DNA of 64,000 nt from CAJXJP01 sp964022365. Its GTDB lineage: Bacteria; Patescibacteriota; Gracilibacteria; BD1-5; UBA6164. The position numbers and the translations under genes were made by a program. Positions 20,668-31,867 of the stretch are shown one piece after another (positions within the stretch are counted from its first letter, which is position 1; every line of letters begins with the position of its first letter). The notes beneath the pieces are model-generated. The model was not told the DNA's origin. It saw only the letters and a program-made list of their open reading frames with translations, and searched no databases. The stretch spans positions 121,287-185,286 of the forward strand of contig CAXHZN010000003.1 in assembly GCA_964022365.1 (NCBI GenBank). Direction: 5' to 3'.

Positions 20668-21552
20668 ATGTTAGATTTTTTAGAAAAAAATAAAGATATT
20701 ACACAATATTCAAATTTCAAAACTCAGGCAAAAGCAAAATATTTTTATGAAATCACTCATTTAGATCAATTGCAAAAATTAAAAGAGATATTTGAATATA
20801 TTAAAGAAAATAATATAGATCATTTAATTATTTCTTGAGGTACAAATATGTTATTTGCCTTTGATGAATTTAATGGGATTGTTATTAAAAATAGTCTCTA
20901 TTGATGGAGCTATAGTCCAGAAAATAAAATTCTTGAAAGTTATTCTGCAGAAAATATTTGGAATATTGCAGAAGTCTTAGAAACAGACGACAACCAAGAT
21001 CTGTGGCATAGATTCATAGGTCTGCCTGGTTCAGTTGCTGGAGCTGTTTTTTGAAATGCTGGTTGTTTTGGTCTTGAAACTCAAAATAATTTTACCGAAG
21101 CATTTGTCTTGGATAAAGTAAGTTGAGAAACAAAATTTCTCTCAGCAGAAGATATGCAATTTGAATATAGAAGTAGTATTTTGAAAACTTCTGAAAAATA
21201 TTTTTTGATAAAAGCAAAGTTTGATCTTTCAGAAAAAAAAGAAAAATATGCTTCAGAGGTTGATAATATATATTTTCGTGAACACAAACAACCAAAGTGA
21301 AATACCTGTGGTTCGTTTTTCAAAAATCCAAGCCGAGAATTTTCAGCTGGAAAACTCATAGAAGATGTTTGACTTAAATGATATAAAATATGATGAGCTT
21401 ATTTTTCTGAACTACATGCAAATTTTTTAATGCATGATGGACAATGAAATTTTCAAGATTTATTAGATCTTATAGAATTAGCACAAAAAAAAGTATTTGA
21501 AAAATTTAATATTCATCTAGAAAATGAGGTGAGAATAATTACTAATAAATAA
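20668..21552 (+). CDS. murB: UDP-N-acetylenolpyruvoylglucosamine reductase
   Basis: MurB uses NADPH and FAD to make UDP-N-acetylmuramic acid, the second committed step of peptidoglycan synthesis, in the cytoplasm. The 294-aa product has the FAD-binding motif FIGLPGSVAGAVFGNAGCFG, the C-terminal GSFFKNPSREFSAGKLIEDVGLKGYKIGGAYFSELHANFLMHDG region with the catalytic Ser position in the GSFF motif and a final Glu. Start ATG 20668 lies four bases after the uvrA stop, and the pseudouridine synthase gene follows after five bases, so the three may share a transcript. Confidence 0.94.
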
Positions 21553-21557
21553 AAATT

Positions 21558-22271
21558 ATGGAAAAAATGAGACTGCAAAAATATATGTCTCAAGCCGGAA
21601 TTTGTTCTCGTAGAAAAGCTGAGGATTTTATTCAAAGAGGTTTGGTTAAAGTAAATGGACAAGTGGCTGAAATAGGTATGCAAGTTGATCCAGGTGGAGA
21701 TAAAGTAGAAATGCAAGGGCAAGCAATCGAAGAACAAAAAAAACAAGTCTATTATAAAATAAATAAACCAAGAGGAATTGTCACTACATGTGCAGAACAT
21801 GGAGATCAAAATATTATTGATATTGTCGATATTCCAGAAAGAGTGTTTCCAGTTTGAAGACTTGATAAAGAAAGTGATGGACTTATTATTTTGACAAATG
21901 ATGGAAGACTAACAAATTTTCTTATTCATCCTCGTTATGAACATGAAAAAGAATATTTAGTAGAAACATTTGGACCAATTGACGATAATCAATTAGAGGA
22001 TATGTCTTGAGGTGTTAAAATTTTAGGTTGATTAACGAAGAAAGCAAAAGTTACGAGAGTTGCTTCATGAAAATTTCAAATCGTTCTTACAGAAGGAAAG
22101 AATAGACAAATCAGAAGAATGGTTGAATCAGTAGGAGGACAAGTTAAAAAATTAAAAAGAATCCGTATTGAAAATATCCAACTTGGAAATCTGCAACCAG
22201 GAGAATTTAAACCACTCGGAAAAAAAGAAAAAGATATTCTTTTTGCAAAATTAGGTTTAGATCAAAAATAG
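21558..22271 (+). CDS. rluB: Pseudouridine synthase, RsuA/RluB family
   Basis: This enzyme isomerises uridine in ribosomal RNA. The 237-aa product has an S4 RNA-binding domain at the N-terminus (MRLQKYMSQAGICSRRKAEDFI, then VKVNGQV), followed by the catalytic domain with the motif FPVGRLDKESDGLIILTNDG, where the Asp is the nucleophile, and KNRQIRRMVESVGG. Whether the target is 23S or 16S rRNA cannot be told, so the symbol is provisional. Start is ATG 21558. The TAG stop runs directly into a GACCGGTC palindrome, and a terminator follows. Confidence 0.92.
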
Positions 22272-22279
22272 GACCGGTC
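22272..22279. repeat. GACCGGTC palindrome next to the rluB stop codon
   Basis: Exact copy with full form GGACCGGTCC, intergenic, starting immediately after the TAG stop and before a hairpin terminator. Confidence 0.9.
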
Positions 22280-22286
22280 CAAAAAT

Positions 22287-22318
22287 AAAAAAACAAATTC
22301 TAGTGAATTTGTTTTTTT
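22287..22318. terminator. Bidirectional terminator between convergent genes
   Basis: Arms AAACAAATTC and GAATTTGTTT around TAGT, flanked by A and T runs; it lies between rluB and the convergent gene at 22317. Confidence 0.8.
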
Positions 22319-22982
22319 ATTTTTGTAATAAATTATTTATTTCTCAGAGATCTTTTTTTATTTCTTGAAATACTTTAGTAAAAGATTTTTTCATATCTTC
22401 TTGATTTGTAAAATTCTTATTTTTAAAATTTTTTAAATATAAGGCATTTTTTTCCAAATTTCTCAGATGAATAACAATTTTTAATTTATTTTGAGTAGTT
22501 AGATCAGATTTTTTTATTATTTCTATTTGTTGATTTATTTTCTTGTAAATACTACTTCAAATTTCTTCTCAGATTTGACTATATGCTTTATGTTTTTTAT
22601 TTAAATTTTGCTCAAATTTATATTTTTCATAAGTAAGTATTTCTTTGAGTTGAATATTTATATTTTTTAATTTTTTGACTATTTGGTCTCAAACAAGCTT
22701 TCTATCATAATCTATTTTTTTATTTTTATAGATATTACCAGCTATTTTTTCTAAATCTTCAATTTGATATACTAAAAAATTAATTTTTTGATTGTCATAA
22801 ATTTGATACTTTTCTTGAAATCATAATATTTTATTTTTATGATTTTTTAAATATTCTTCTAATAATCAAAATTCACTAAAATTCGAATCAATCTTCACAT
22901 TATCTTCATATACTAACGCAGTAGTTCAATTTACATTCAATAGGAATATAATAAACAAAAATGCCCCAATGATTTTTTTCAT
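22317..22982 (-). CDS. Secreted helical protein of unknown function, 221 aa
   Basis: A signal peptide is clear (MKKIIGAFLFIIFLLNVNGTTA) with a likely cut near residue 22. The rest is a lysine/asparagine/isoleucine-rich helical chain with heptad spacing and no cysteines, consistent with a periplasmic or surface coiled coil. No family is recognised. Start is ATG 22982, facing away from the DnaQ-DinG gene, so the 70 bases between them must hold both promoters. Confidence 0.75.
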
Positions 22983-23052
22983 TATTGTTTGTTTAATCTG
23001 TAATTATACTTATTATATGACAATATAAATTTATTCAAGAAAAATTATAAAA

Positions 23053-25674
23053 ATGATTATATGATTTGATTTAGAGACGACCGGTCTAGATAAAAATAAT
23101 GATAGAATAATAGAAATAGCATTAGTGAAATTTGACGAGAAAACTTTTGAAATAATCGATACATATTCAACCTTTATTAATCCTCAAATACCTATTCCTG
23201 ATTTAATATCAAATCTCACAAATATTCACGATGGAGATGTAGAAAACGCACCAACTATTGATGAAGTAAAACAAGAAGTATTAGATTTTATTGGAAATAC
23301 TCCTCTGCTTTGACATAATATATTTTTTGACAGGGATTTTTTTGTAAAAAATAATATTCATGTTGAACATAATAATCTTATTGATACATTTTTTCTTGCT
23401 AATTTTTTATGTCCATATGAAAAATCACTCAATCTAGAAATGCTTTGTAAAAGTTTTTGAATAGGATTTTCTTGAGCACATAGAGCTTTAAACGATGTCC
23501 ATGCAACAATAAAATTACTCGAAAAATTATTAGAAAAATTCAAAAAATTACCACAAGAAAAAAAAGATATTTTACAATATTTATTTTCACTGAGTGAAGA
23601 TCAACATATTTGATATTGTGAATCACTATTATTTGAAAATACTGAAACATCAATAAAATTTGAAACATTTGAAGAAAAGATTCTTTGAGTTTTAAAATCT
23701 AAGCTGACTGTAAATGAAGATGCATGAGATAGAAAAATAAAGAAACAAAAACTTTCAAAATTATTTTCAAGTTTATGAAATGTAGAAAGTAGAGAAAATC
23801 AATTAAAAATGGCTGAAATAGTTGAAAATACATTAGAATTTAATAAAAAATCTGTTATTGAAGCTCCGACCGGTCTAGGAAAATCATTTGCTTATTTATT
23901 ACCATCAATTCAATATTGTGTGAAGAATAAACAAAAAATATATGTTTCTACAAATACAAAAAACCTACAAGATCAATTATTTGAAAAAGATTTAGAATTT
24001 TTAAGTAAAAACTTAGATATTCCTTTTAATTATGCAAAGTTAAAATGAAAATCTAATTATATTTCTACTAAATCTTATTTTGATGAAATTATTTTATGAG
24101 ATTTATGATATTCTAAATTAAATTTCTTTTTAAAACTCACATTATGGTTATTTGATACAAAACATGGAGAATTAGATGAGCTTAATTTTTTCTGAGTTGA
24201 ATATAGTTTACTGCGTTTTGTAAACTCAGAAGGATTATTTATAATGAGTGAAGAAAATCCATATAAAAATTACGAATTTTATTTATTTGCTCGTGGAAAT
24301 GTAGAAAATGCAGATGTAGTTATAATAAATCATAGTTTATTATTTTCAGATATAAATTCTCAAAATCCTTTTTTAGGAAAAATGAAATATCTTGTTATTG
24401 ATGAGGCACATAATATTGAAGATTCTGTTACTCAATCAGTTCAACAAAGAATAAATGAAAAAAGTGTAAAAGATATTTTTGATGTAGTAGAAAATATTCT
24501 CACGAAAAAAAATATAAAAAAAATTGATTTTATAAACCAAAAAGAAACATTTCTTTCTTCAATGGATATTCTCATGGATTATTGCGCATCATATGTAGAA
24601 TCAAAAACACCATCTGGACATAATTATAAAACCACTTTAGTAAAAGATGATTTTTTTGATGATATAGATTTGCAAGCATTAGCGAAAAAAATAGAATTAT
24701 CACTTATTGACATTGTTGACATTTTGGCAGTTAAAAATGAATTTGATTTTACAAAAGAAATTACATTGATTAATAATTTATCAGCAAATATAAAAATCTT
24801 TCTTGATATTACTAAAAAAGATTTTATAAAAACAGCCAGTTATAATGATAGGACCGGTGTAAGTTTTGAATATACTCTTTTAAACCCTTGAAATTATTTA
24901 TATGAAAAATTGTGGACCGGTCTTCAATGAGTTATTTTAACTTCTGCCACTCTACAAATTTCAGGTTCATTTGATTATTTAGAAAAAATACTTCATTTAA
25001 AAGAGTTTGATTATCATATATTCGAAAGTGACTTTGATTATAAAAAACAAGCAACTCTTTTTGTTCCAACTGATTTATGAAGTATTAAAAATAATAGCGA
25101 AAAAATAGTAGATTTTCTATGAAAATTTTATCATGCTGTTCGTGGAAATACACTTACACTTTTAACGAGTTTTTCTATTATAAAAAAAATATATACTACT
25201 TTAAATTCAGATTTAGTTGATCAAGGAGTTCATTTATATCCACAATGAGTTTGATGAAGTAAGTCGAAGTTATTGAGTTTTTATTTAGAAAATGCAAATA
25301 ACTCAATATTACTTGGAACGGATAGTTTTTGGGAAGGAGTAGATATTCCCGGAGATACTCTGAAATATTTAGTGATTCATAAATTTCCTTTTGGTGTTCC
25401 ATCTGATCCTGTATTTCAAGCTCGTAGTGAATTTTTTGAAGATTCATTTCGTGATTATGCTATTCCAAAAGCAATAATAAAACTCAAACAATGATTTTGA
25501 AGACTTATTAGAAGTAAGACTGATACTGGAATTGTAGTATTATTAGACGATAGATTATATTCAACTGCTTGGTGAGAAAAATTTTTAGATGCTTTTCCAA
25601 AAGATATAAATAAAAAGTATGTTTGATCACAGAGTTTTATTGATATATTAGAGAAAAAAAATAATAAAAATTAA
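23053..25674 (+). CDS. dinG: DnaQ-type exonuclease fused to DinG-type DNA helicase, 873 aa
   Basis: The N-terminal domain (residues 1-180) is a DEDDh 3'-5' exonuclease: Exo I GFDLETTGL (D6, E8), Exo II GHNIFFDRDF and Exo III HRALNDVHAT. The rest is an XPD/DinG-like helicase with Walker A APTGLGKSFAYLLP near residue 270, DEAH box VIDEAHNIEDS near 449 and C-terminal motifs GTDSFWEGVDIPG and QGFGRLIR. The cysteines that hold the Fe-S cluster in E. coli DinG are absent (KGKSNYISTKSYF). The layout resembles the DinG/ExoN of Firmicutes. Two exact GACCGGTC sites fall on Exo I (T-T-G-L) and Walker A (P-T-G-L), with one more and a variant further on. Confidence 0.94.
23079..23086. repeat. GACCGGTC palindrome in dinG, Exo I motif
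   Basis: Exact copy read ACG-ACC-GGT-CTA (T-T-G-L) in the catalytic DLETTGL. Confidence 0.9.
23868..23875. repeat. GACCGGTC palindrome in dinG, Walker A
   Basis: Exact copy read CCG-ACC-GGT-CTA (P-T-G-L) in the helicase Walker A. Confidence 0.9.
24852..24859. repeat. One-base variant GACCGGTG in dinG
   Basis: Differs from the repeat only in its last base; read AGG-ACC-GGT-GTA (R-T-G-V). It lies 63 bases before an exact copy. Confidence 0.6.
24915..24922. repeat. GACCGGTC palindrome in dinG (third exact copy)
   Basis: Exact copy read TGG-ACC-GGT-CTT (W-T-G-L). It is the last copy before a gap of about 10.6 kb. Confidence 0.9.
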
Positions 25675-25699
25675 ATTAAAGTTTATTAAATTGATTTGT

Positions 25700-25732
25700 A
25701 AAGAGGAACTTTTTGAGTGTTCCTTTTTTTTG
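25700..25732 (+). terminator. Terminator after dinG
   Basis: Arms AGGAAC and GTTCCT around a nine-base loop, followed by a T run. Confidence 0.65.
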
Positions 25733-25770
25733 TGTTATTATTATATAGATTATTTTAATAACTATTAATT

Positions 25771-26616
25771 ATGACATCAGAAAATAAAGATGTATTAGAA
25801 TCTATCGACTCATCAAATATATTTGATGAATTCGAAACTGGTGAGTTAACTCAAGAATTGGAAAATAAAAAGAAAAAAAAGGATATGTATGATTATCTTT
25901 CTATGATTGGATCTGCAATGTCTACTGTATTTTGGATTGCGTTTATTATAGCAGTTATTGGATTTGCATATACTCATTATCAATCAGATGAGAAAAGAGA
26001 AAATTCATCTCTATTAGCTCCAATTTGTTTTTTATTTACATGAGATACTCCTTCGGCAACTGCAAATTCTTGTACATCAATAACAGCATTAAATAAATAT
26101 TATGAAGGTTTGATTAGTACTACACAATCACAACAATTTGAAAAAATTAATGCATTATTAGAAGAAGTATATAAAATTGAAAACTTTAATAAATCAAAAG
26201 AAGTTATATTTTTAACTACACAAACTCAAAATAAAGTACCAATAACTGAAATATTAACTGATTTTGATAATTTAATTTATGAATATGATTCATCTAAATT
26301 AAATCAAATACAATGTAAAGATATATCAGTTGATGATTCAATGGTAGTAACATTAAATTGTAGTACTTACACAGGAGATTCTGATAGAAGTATTAGATGA
26401 ATGTCTGGAAATGAAAAAATAAATGGTACTTCAATTACTCTTGCAACAAGTTTTCTATATTATATAGAAAATAATTCAGATAGTTTTATTATTCAAGATA
26501 AACAAAGAACATTTAAAAAAGAACCTTATTATTCAGATGATAATATTTATACTTCTGAAACAAAATTTGAATTAAAAATGCAATACATTCCATCTAATAA
26601 TTTACAAACTAAATAG
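25771..26616 (+). CDS. Single-pass membrane protein in the pilus operon, 281 aa
   Basis: An acidic, lysine-rich cytoplasmic N-terminus (about 50 residues) precedes one transmembrane helix (MIGSAMSTVFWIAFIIAVIGFAY, residues about 47-69) and a 210-residue extracytoplasmic domain with four cysteines. The family is not recognised. The gene starts a set of four (281-aa, 494-aa, pilB, pilC) with intervals of 5, 21 and 19 bases, all on the plus strand, so a role in a type IV pilus-like machine is likely. It could fill a PilN- or PilP-like position, but I see no motif to confirm that. Only two TGA glycines are present. Confidence 0.7.
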
Positions 26617-26621
26617 TTATC

Positions 26622-28106
26622 ATGAAAAGAACAAAAAGACAAGAAACGTCGATTATTTTATATTTTTCATTTTACTTATTATTATCTATTGGTTTACTTA
26701 GTTACTATGTTTTTGGCTTAATACCAAATGTAAGTGAAATAGAAACATTAAAAGACTCAACCAATCAAACATATAATAAACATGAAAATATTGTAAAAAA
26801 ATGACTTTGATTTGAAGAATTTACTACTTTAGCAAAATCTTCAGATTTAAATACATATTCAAAAGAATTAGTTCAAAGTTTAGATGAAAGCTTTTATACA
26901 AAATATTTTAAAAATACGAGTTGAGTTGCATATAAAAATTTTATAGAAGACCAAAATAAAAAAATTACACAATGACAAAATTATGAAGATTTTCTTGATA
27001 AATCTCAAGAAGTTTCAAAAATTCTTCCTATTTATACAGAAGTAAATATGTGAAATTCAAGTGAATATTTATCAGATTTTGAATTTACTCACTATATTGA
27101 ATCAATATTAAAAACATTTAATTTAGAATATTCAAATGAAATTTGAGTATCTGAACTTGTACTTGTAGAAGAATTTTCAAATTCTGAAAATAAATCAAAA
27201 TTAGATACAAACATATTTTATGTACCAGTTACATTGGAACTTGAATGAGTTAAATCAGATATTCTTAATTTTCTTTATTTTATTGAACATGTAGGAAACA
27301 CAACTATCTTAACTGATAAAATAACTGTAGAACATCAAGATGATGATAAATTTTTATATAGAGGTACTTCACAAGCACCAGGACAAAAAATTATTCTAGA
27401 TGGTGCGAATACATTTTCTCGTACACAATATAATATTTTTCAAAATCAATTTATAGATTTCGAATCAATTGAATTTAATGATTTTATAGATGATGAAAGA
27501 TCGAGAATCTCACAATCTCAAGATCTTATTAAAAGAATAAAAGATGACCAAGCAAATGATAAATATGGTGTATGAGTTACTCTTCGTTTTTATGTTAAAT
27601 GAGTACAAAACTTAAAAATAATTAATCAGTTAAATGATTATCTTGCTTATTATCAATCAACGAAACAATTATTCAATCAACTAAAATCATCTGAATCTAC
27701 ACCAGAATCAGTTAAACCAATTTTAGATGATGCAATACAAATACATGGAGAATTAGAAAAAGAACAAAAAACAATCAACCAAGCTATTGCGAAACAAGAA
27801 GAATTATTACAATCATTAAAAAGTGTTTCAGAATATACTGAATTACTTCACAAATTACATGGAAAAATTTGATATAATTATTATATTTTAAATGTTGTAA
27901 ATAAAATAAAAACATATCAAAATAATAAAAATTTAGAAACATCAAATAAAGCATTATTTGAATATTTAAAAGAAACAGAAAAAACTATTACTGGATTAAT
28001 GAAGACAGAAAAAGAAACACAACAACAATATGAAAATAGATTAAATAACAGAAATATTTTTATTACTGTTCTGCAAATTGAAAAATCGATAAATACTTTA
28101 AAATAA
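26622..28106 (+). CDS. PilO-like inner-membrane protein, 494 aa
   Basis: A short basic N-terminus leads to one transmembrane helix (IILYFSFYLLLSIGLLSYYVFGL, residues about 10-32). The long extracytoplasmic part holds two repeated segments reminiscent of PilO ferredoxin-like domains (VPVTLELEGVKSDILNFLYFIEHV, then VTLRFYVKGVQNLKIINQLNDYL), followed by a long coiled coil (about 360-490). PilO dimers align the secretin and inner-membrane platform in type IV pili. The PilO comparison is topological and weak in sequence. It follows the 281-aa gene by five bases and precedes pilB. Confidence 0.68.
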
Positions 28107-28127
28107 AATATCTACTAAGAGAAATTT

Positions 28128-29393
28128 ATGAAATACCAAGAAGTCGTAGAATTATTGAAAGATTTTATGTACAAATGAGATGAAATACAATCAATCTGTG
28201 ATTACATGATTTTAGGAGCTGTATTATGAGAATCTTCGGATATTCATATAGAGCCACTGACAAGTTATGTACGTTTGAGATATAGAGTTGATGGTGAATT
28301 AAAAGAAATTTTAGAATACCAAAACTTCCTTCATCAATGAATAGTAGCAAGATTTAAAATTCTTGCTGATTTAAAGATTGATGAATCTCGTGTTCCTCAA
28401 GATGGGAGAATTTCAAAAACTATTGAATGAAAATCACTTGATTTGAGAGTCTCTACGCTTCCAACGGTTCACGGTGAAAAAATAGTAATGCGTATCGTAG
28501 ATAAATCTAAAAAAATACCAGAGCTTTGATCTCTAGGTATTCAAGGACAAAACTATGACTTACTTATGAAGGCTATTTCACTTCCAAATGGTATTATATT
28601 AACCTCTGGTCCAACAGGTTCTGGGAAATCTACGACACTTTATTCAGCAATGAGTGTATTAAATAAACCAGGTGTAAATCTAATGACCTTAGAAGATCCA
28701 GTGGAAAATCAGCTAGATGGTCTCAATCAGTCACAAGTAAAACCAGATATTGGATATACATTTGCGTATTGATTAAGAACAGCTTTGAGACAAGATCCTG
28801 ATATTATCATGGTATGAGAAATGAGGGATAAAGAAACCGTAGATATTGCTATTGAAGCATCACTTACGGGTCACTTGGTTCTCTCAACAATCCATACGAA
28901 TTCAGCTTCTGAAACTATTACCAGAATAGTAAATATGTGAGTTCAACCATTTTTGATTCCTGCATCAGTAAACGCTATTATTGCACAAAGACTGATTAAA
29001 AGACTTTGTCCACATTGTAAAGAGAAAATGTCTATGAAAGATATTTGAGCAAATACATTATCAAATATAAAACATGCGATTAATATTACAAAAAAAGAAG
29101 AACTTCAATCAAGAGTATGAGATAAATTAAAACAACCAGTATTTTATAAACCTGTAGGTTGTGAACACTGTGATAACTCTGGATACAAATGAAGAGTTGG
29201 TTTATATGAAGTACTTGAAATTACTCCAGGAGTAAAAGAAATGGTTCTAGCTGGGAGTTCAGCATATGATATTAATAGACAAGCAATTAAAGATGGAATG
29301 ATATCACTCGAACAAGATGGTATTATGAAAGCACTCAATTGAGAAACTTCTTTAGAAGAAGTCTATAGAGTTGCAAAATCACAAAAATGATAA
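28128..29393 (+). CDS. pilB: Type IV pilus assembly/GspE-family ATPase
   Basis: This is a hexameric secretion ATPase that drives pilus extension. The 421-aa product starts directly at the core: SSDIHIEP, arginine-rich RLRYRVDGELKEI, Walker A SGPTGSGKSTTLYSA near residue 165, Asp box, Walker B DPDIIMVGEMRDKET and His box LVLSTIHTNSA. A zinc tetracysteine (CPHC and CEHC) sits before the C-terminus, which is typical of PilB/GspE rather than PilT. The long N-terminal domain of classical PilB (about 150 residues) is missing. The gene ends TGA TAA, where TGA is the last Gly. Upstream neighbours are the 281- and 494-aa proteins; pilC follows. Confidence 0.92.
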
Positions 29394-29412
29394 TATTTAA
29401 TTATAAAATCCT

Positions 29413-30588
29413 ATGTCAGATATTTTAATCTTGGATAATGATTCTCAAGATAATCAAAATTCAAACAATAAAAAAAATAATAATCAACATGAATCTCCAG
29501 CATCAAAAAGTTTAATGGACAAAATAAATTTGTACTTACTTTCAATGCAAAAGATTAAAACAAAAGATAAGGTTCTGTTTTATCGTCTCCTTGCTACAAT
29601 GACAAATGCATGAATGAGTGTATTAAAATCAGTTATTGTATTAGAAAGACAAGAGAAAAATCAAGCAATTAAGATGATTTTAGCTAAATTTATTGAGTGA
29701 CTTAAAAGTGGACAAAACTTATCTGAGTGTATGGAAAAATATCCAGCGAGTTTTGCAGAAGCGGAAGTTTGAATTATACGTTCTGGTGAAAAAACAGGGA
29801 AACTGAATGAATCACTTTTAGAACTCTCTAGTCAAATAGAAAAAGTAGAATCTATATCTGGAAAATTAAAATCAGCAATGATGTATCCAGCTTTTATTAT
29901 TGTGGTGGTAATTTGAGTTGTGGTTGTAATGATGGTAGTAGTTGTTCCGAAGCTTTTAGAAATATTTAGTGGATGAGATGTTGATTTACCAGCTTCTACG
30001 CAGTTACTTATTGCTATATCAGATTTTTTTAGAGATTTTTGGCTCGCTATGATTATATTTTTTATAGCTTTTACTGTATTTGTACTTATCTGGAAAAAAA
30101 CACCAAGTGGACATTATATTTATGATAATATCATGTTGCATATTCCTGTTTTTGGACAAATAAATGCAAAATTGACACTGTCTAAATTCTCAAGAGTATT
30201 TTCTGGTTTACTTGGTTCAGGAGTTTCTGTAGTTGAAAGTCTTAGAATTACAGCTGTAGCAACTTGAAATGAAGTATACAAACAAAGAATATTACTCTTA
30301 TCAAATGATGTCCAACAAGGGATTAAAATTTGGGAATCACTTGATGGAGATACATTATTTCCAGATATGATGGTTCAAATGATTCAAGTTTGAGAACAAA
30401 CAGCAAAATTAGATAAAACGGTTATAAAAGTTGCAGACTTTTATGACGAACAAGTAGATAATACCATTAGTATTATTAATAAATTACTTGAACCATTTAT
30501 TATTGTTACTCTTGCTGTTATTGTATGATTTATTGCTATTGCAATTATGCAACCGATTATGAATATGGCAGATACTATTACTCAATAA
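29413..30588 (+). CDS. pilC: Type IV pilus platform protein PilC (T2SF family)
   Basis: PilC is the inner-membrane platform on which the ATPase acts. The 391-aa product carries an unusual hydrophilic N-terminus (about 45 residues, Asp/Asn/Gln-rich), then two copies of the T2SF domain: LLATMTNAGMSVLKSVIVLE with helices IIVVVIGVVVVMMVVVVPKLL and AMIIFFIAFTVFVLIW, and FSRVFSGLLGSGVSVVESLRI with a final helix IIVTLAVIVGFIAIAIM. Conserved GEKTGKL and GEQTAKLD motifs precede each membrane pair. It closes the four-gene pilus set and is followed by a strong hairpin terminator. Confidence 0.93.
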
Positions 30589-30594
30589 AATAAT

Positions 30595-30636
30595 AAAAAA
30601 ATATTCCCGGGAAAATTTCCCGGGAATATTTTTTTA
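30595..30636 (+). terminator. Strong terminator of the pilus operon (CCCGGG hairpin)
   Basis: Arms AATATTCCCGGGAAA and TTTCCCGGGAATATT plus A/T runs give an unusually stable stem for this AT-rich genome. The CCCGGG core recurs in the terminator at 37593. Confidence 0.85.
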
Positions 30637-30725
30637 TTTGTGAAGACTTTGTGAAGATATAAAATATGTTTGTAAAAAATAATTCTTTTCTCATAATAGT
30701 AAAAATATTTTTTATATAAATAAAA

Positions 30726-31583
30726 ATGAGAAAATTATTTATTCAATGTATTTTGAAAATAAATACACTGTTTCCTAAAAAAAATCATCCTTTTGATTTA
30801 TTAGAAAATTGAGTTTCTGATATGAATTATACACAATTTGAATATGACCATGCAGAAGAATTACTCAATCAATATAAGAATTTTATTGACTTAAATGAAC
30901 TTCAAGGAAAAAAAATACTTGAAATAGGTTCAGGTTGAGGATGAAAAATTATCTACATTGCACAAAAATATAATGCTCAAGCTATTTGAATAGATTTAAA
31001 TCAACACTTTCTGTCACAAGCAAATAATAAATCGCAAGAACTTTGAGTACAAAATCAAGTAGAATTCCTCGAAATGGATGCACTTAATATGGATTTTTGA
31101 GATAATTCATTTGATATAGTTTTGATGAGTGATGTGATCGAACATATACCACAAACTCAAAAACTTATTTGAGAAGTTTTGAGAGTAACAAAAAAGTGAT
31201 GAAATATATTATTTGATTTTGCACCATATTATCACTATTATGGTCATCATATTTGGGATACAATTTATATTCCATGGTTACATATATTTTGTAACGATAA
31301 CCTTATGGCAGATATTTATGAAGCTTCTTTAGAATGATTTTATGATAAACAAAAACGCTTAAATCTCAGAGTTTCTCAGATTTGAAGCAGAAGAGAGTTT
31401 ACATATTTAAATAAAATATCACGAAAAAAATTCGAAAATATCATAGGCAATTATGAAGATTTGTGAGTTTTTCAAAATTGTACAATTAGGTATTTTATGT
31501 TAAAAAATATTGATTTCTTTTCTAAAATCCCTATAATCAGGGAAATTTTTATCAGACATATTATTTGAGTCCTCAAAAAGTAA
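30726..31583 (+). CDS. SAM-dependent class I methyltransferase, 285 aa
   Basis: The Rossmann-fold motif I is LQGKKILEIGSGGGKIIYIA (about residues 65-85), followed by an acidic GIDLNQHFL motif II and the motif NSFDIVLMSDVIEHIPQTQKLI. The fold fits a methyltransferase acting on a small molecule or polysaccharide; the substrate is unknown. An N-terminal extension rich in Phe and Asn and a basic C-terminal tail are seen. It starts at ATG 30726 after the pilus terminator and precedes the surface-protein gene. A methyltransferase of a surface-glycan pathway is a guess only. Confidence 0.82.
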
Positions 31584-31867
31584 TTGTGAAGAAAGTGTGA
31601 ATTGCACGTTCGGATATTTGCAAATCAAAATAAATATGATAAACTGATGATGTTTTAAATAACGGTCATTAAAATAGACTGAAAAACAAACACAAAAAAC
31701 AATTTAAAAGTTTTAACCGTTTGTTTGAAATACTGCCTTGGGATAGAGTATATATAATAGGTTATATATATTGTATCCCGAGGTTGTGTAAACAACAACG
31801 GGTTAAGGCTTTAACCTTTATATATCTATTCTTAGATATATTATTTTTATTTCTTAAATAAGATTTC
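31584..31867 (+). promoter_or_regulatory. Structured 5' leader of the surface-protein gene
   Basis: The 284-base gap carries three hairpins close to the ATG: CTTGGGATA (31737-31745) with TATCCCGAG (31774-31782 region) and an inner TA-rich arm; GGTTAA/TTAACC (31801-31816); and TATATCTA/TAGATATA (31821-31840). They lie 28 to 130 bases before ATG and could stabilise a very abundant mRNA or regulate its translation. A TATGAT-like -10 is near 31635 but no convincing -35 is present. Confidence 0.6.

Noticed and set aside
28128..29393. pilB ending at TGA with TAA as a back-up tandem stop
   Set aside because: Under the glycine code the TGA is the last sense codon and TAA is the only stop; the adjacent pair is coincidental.
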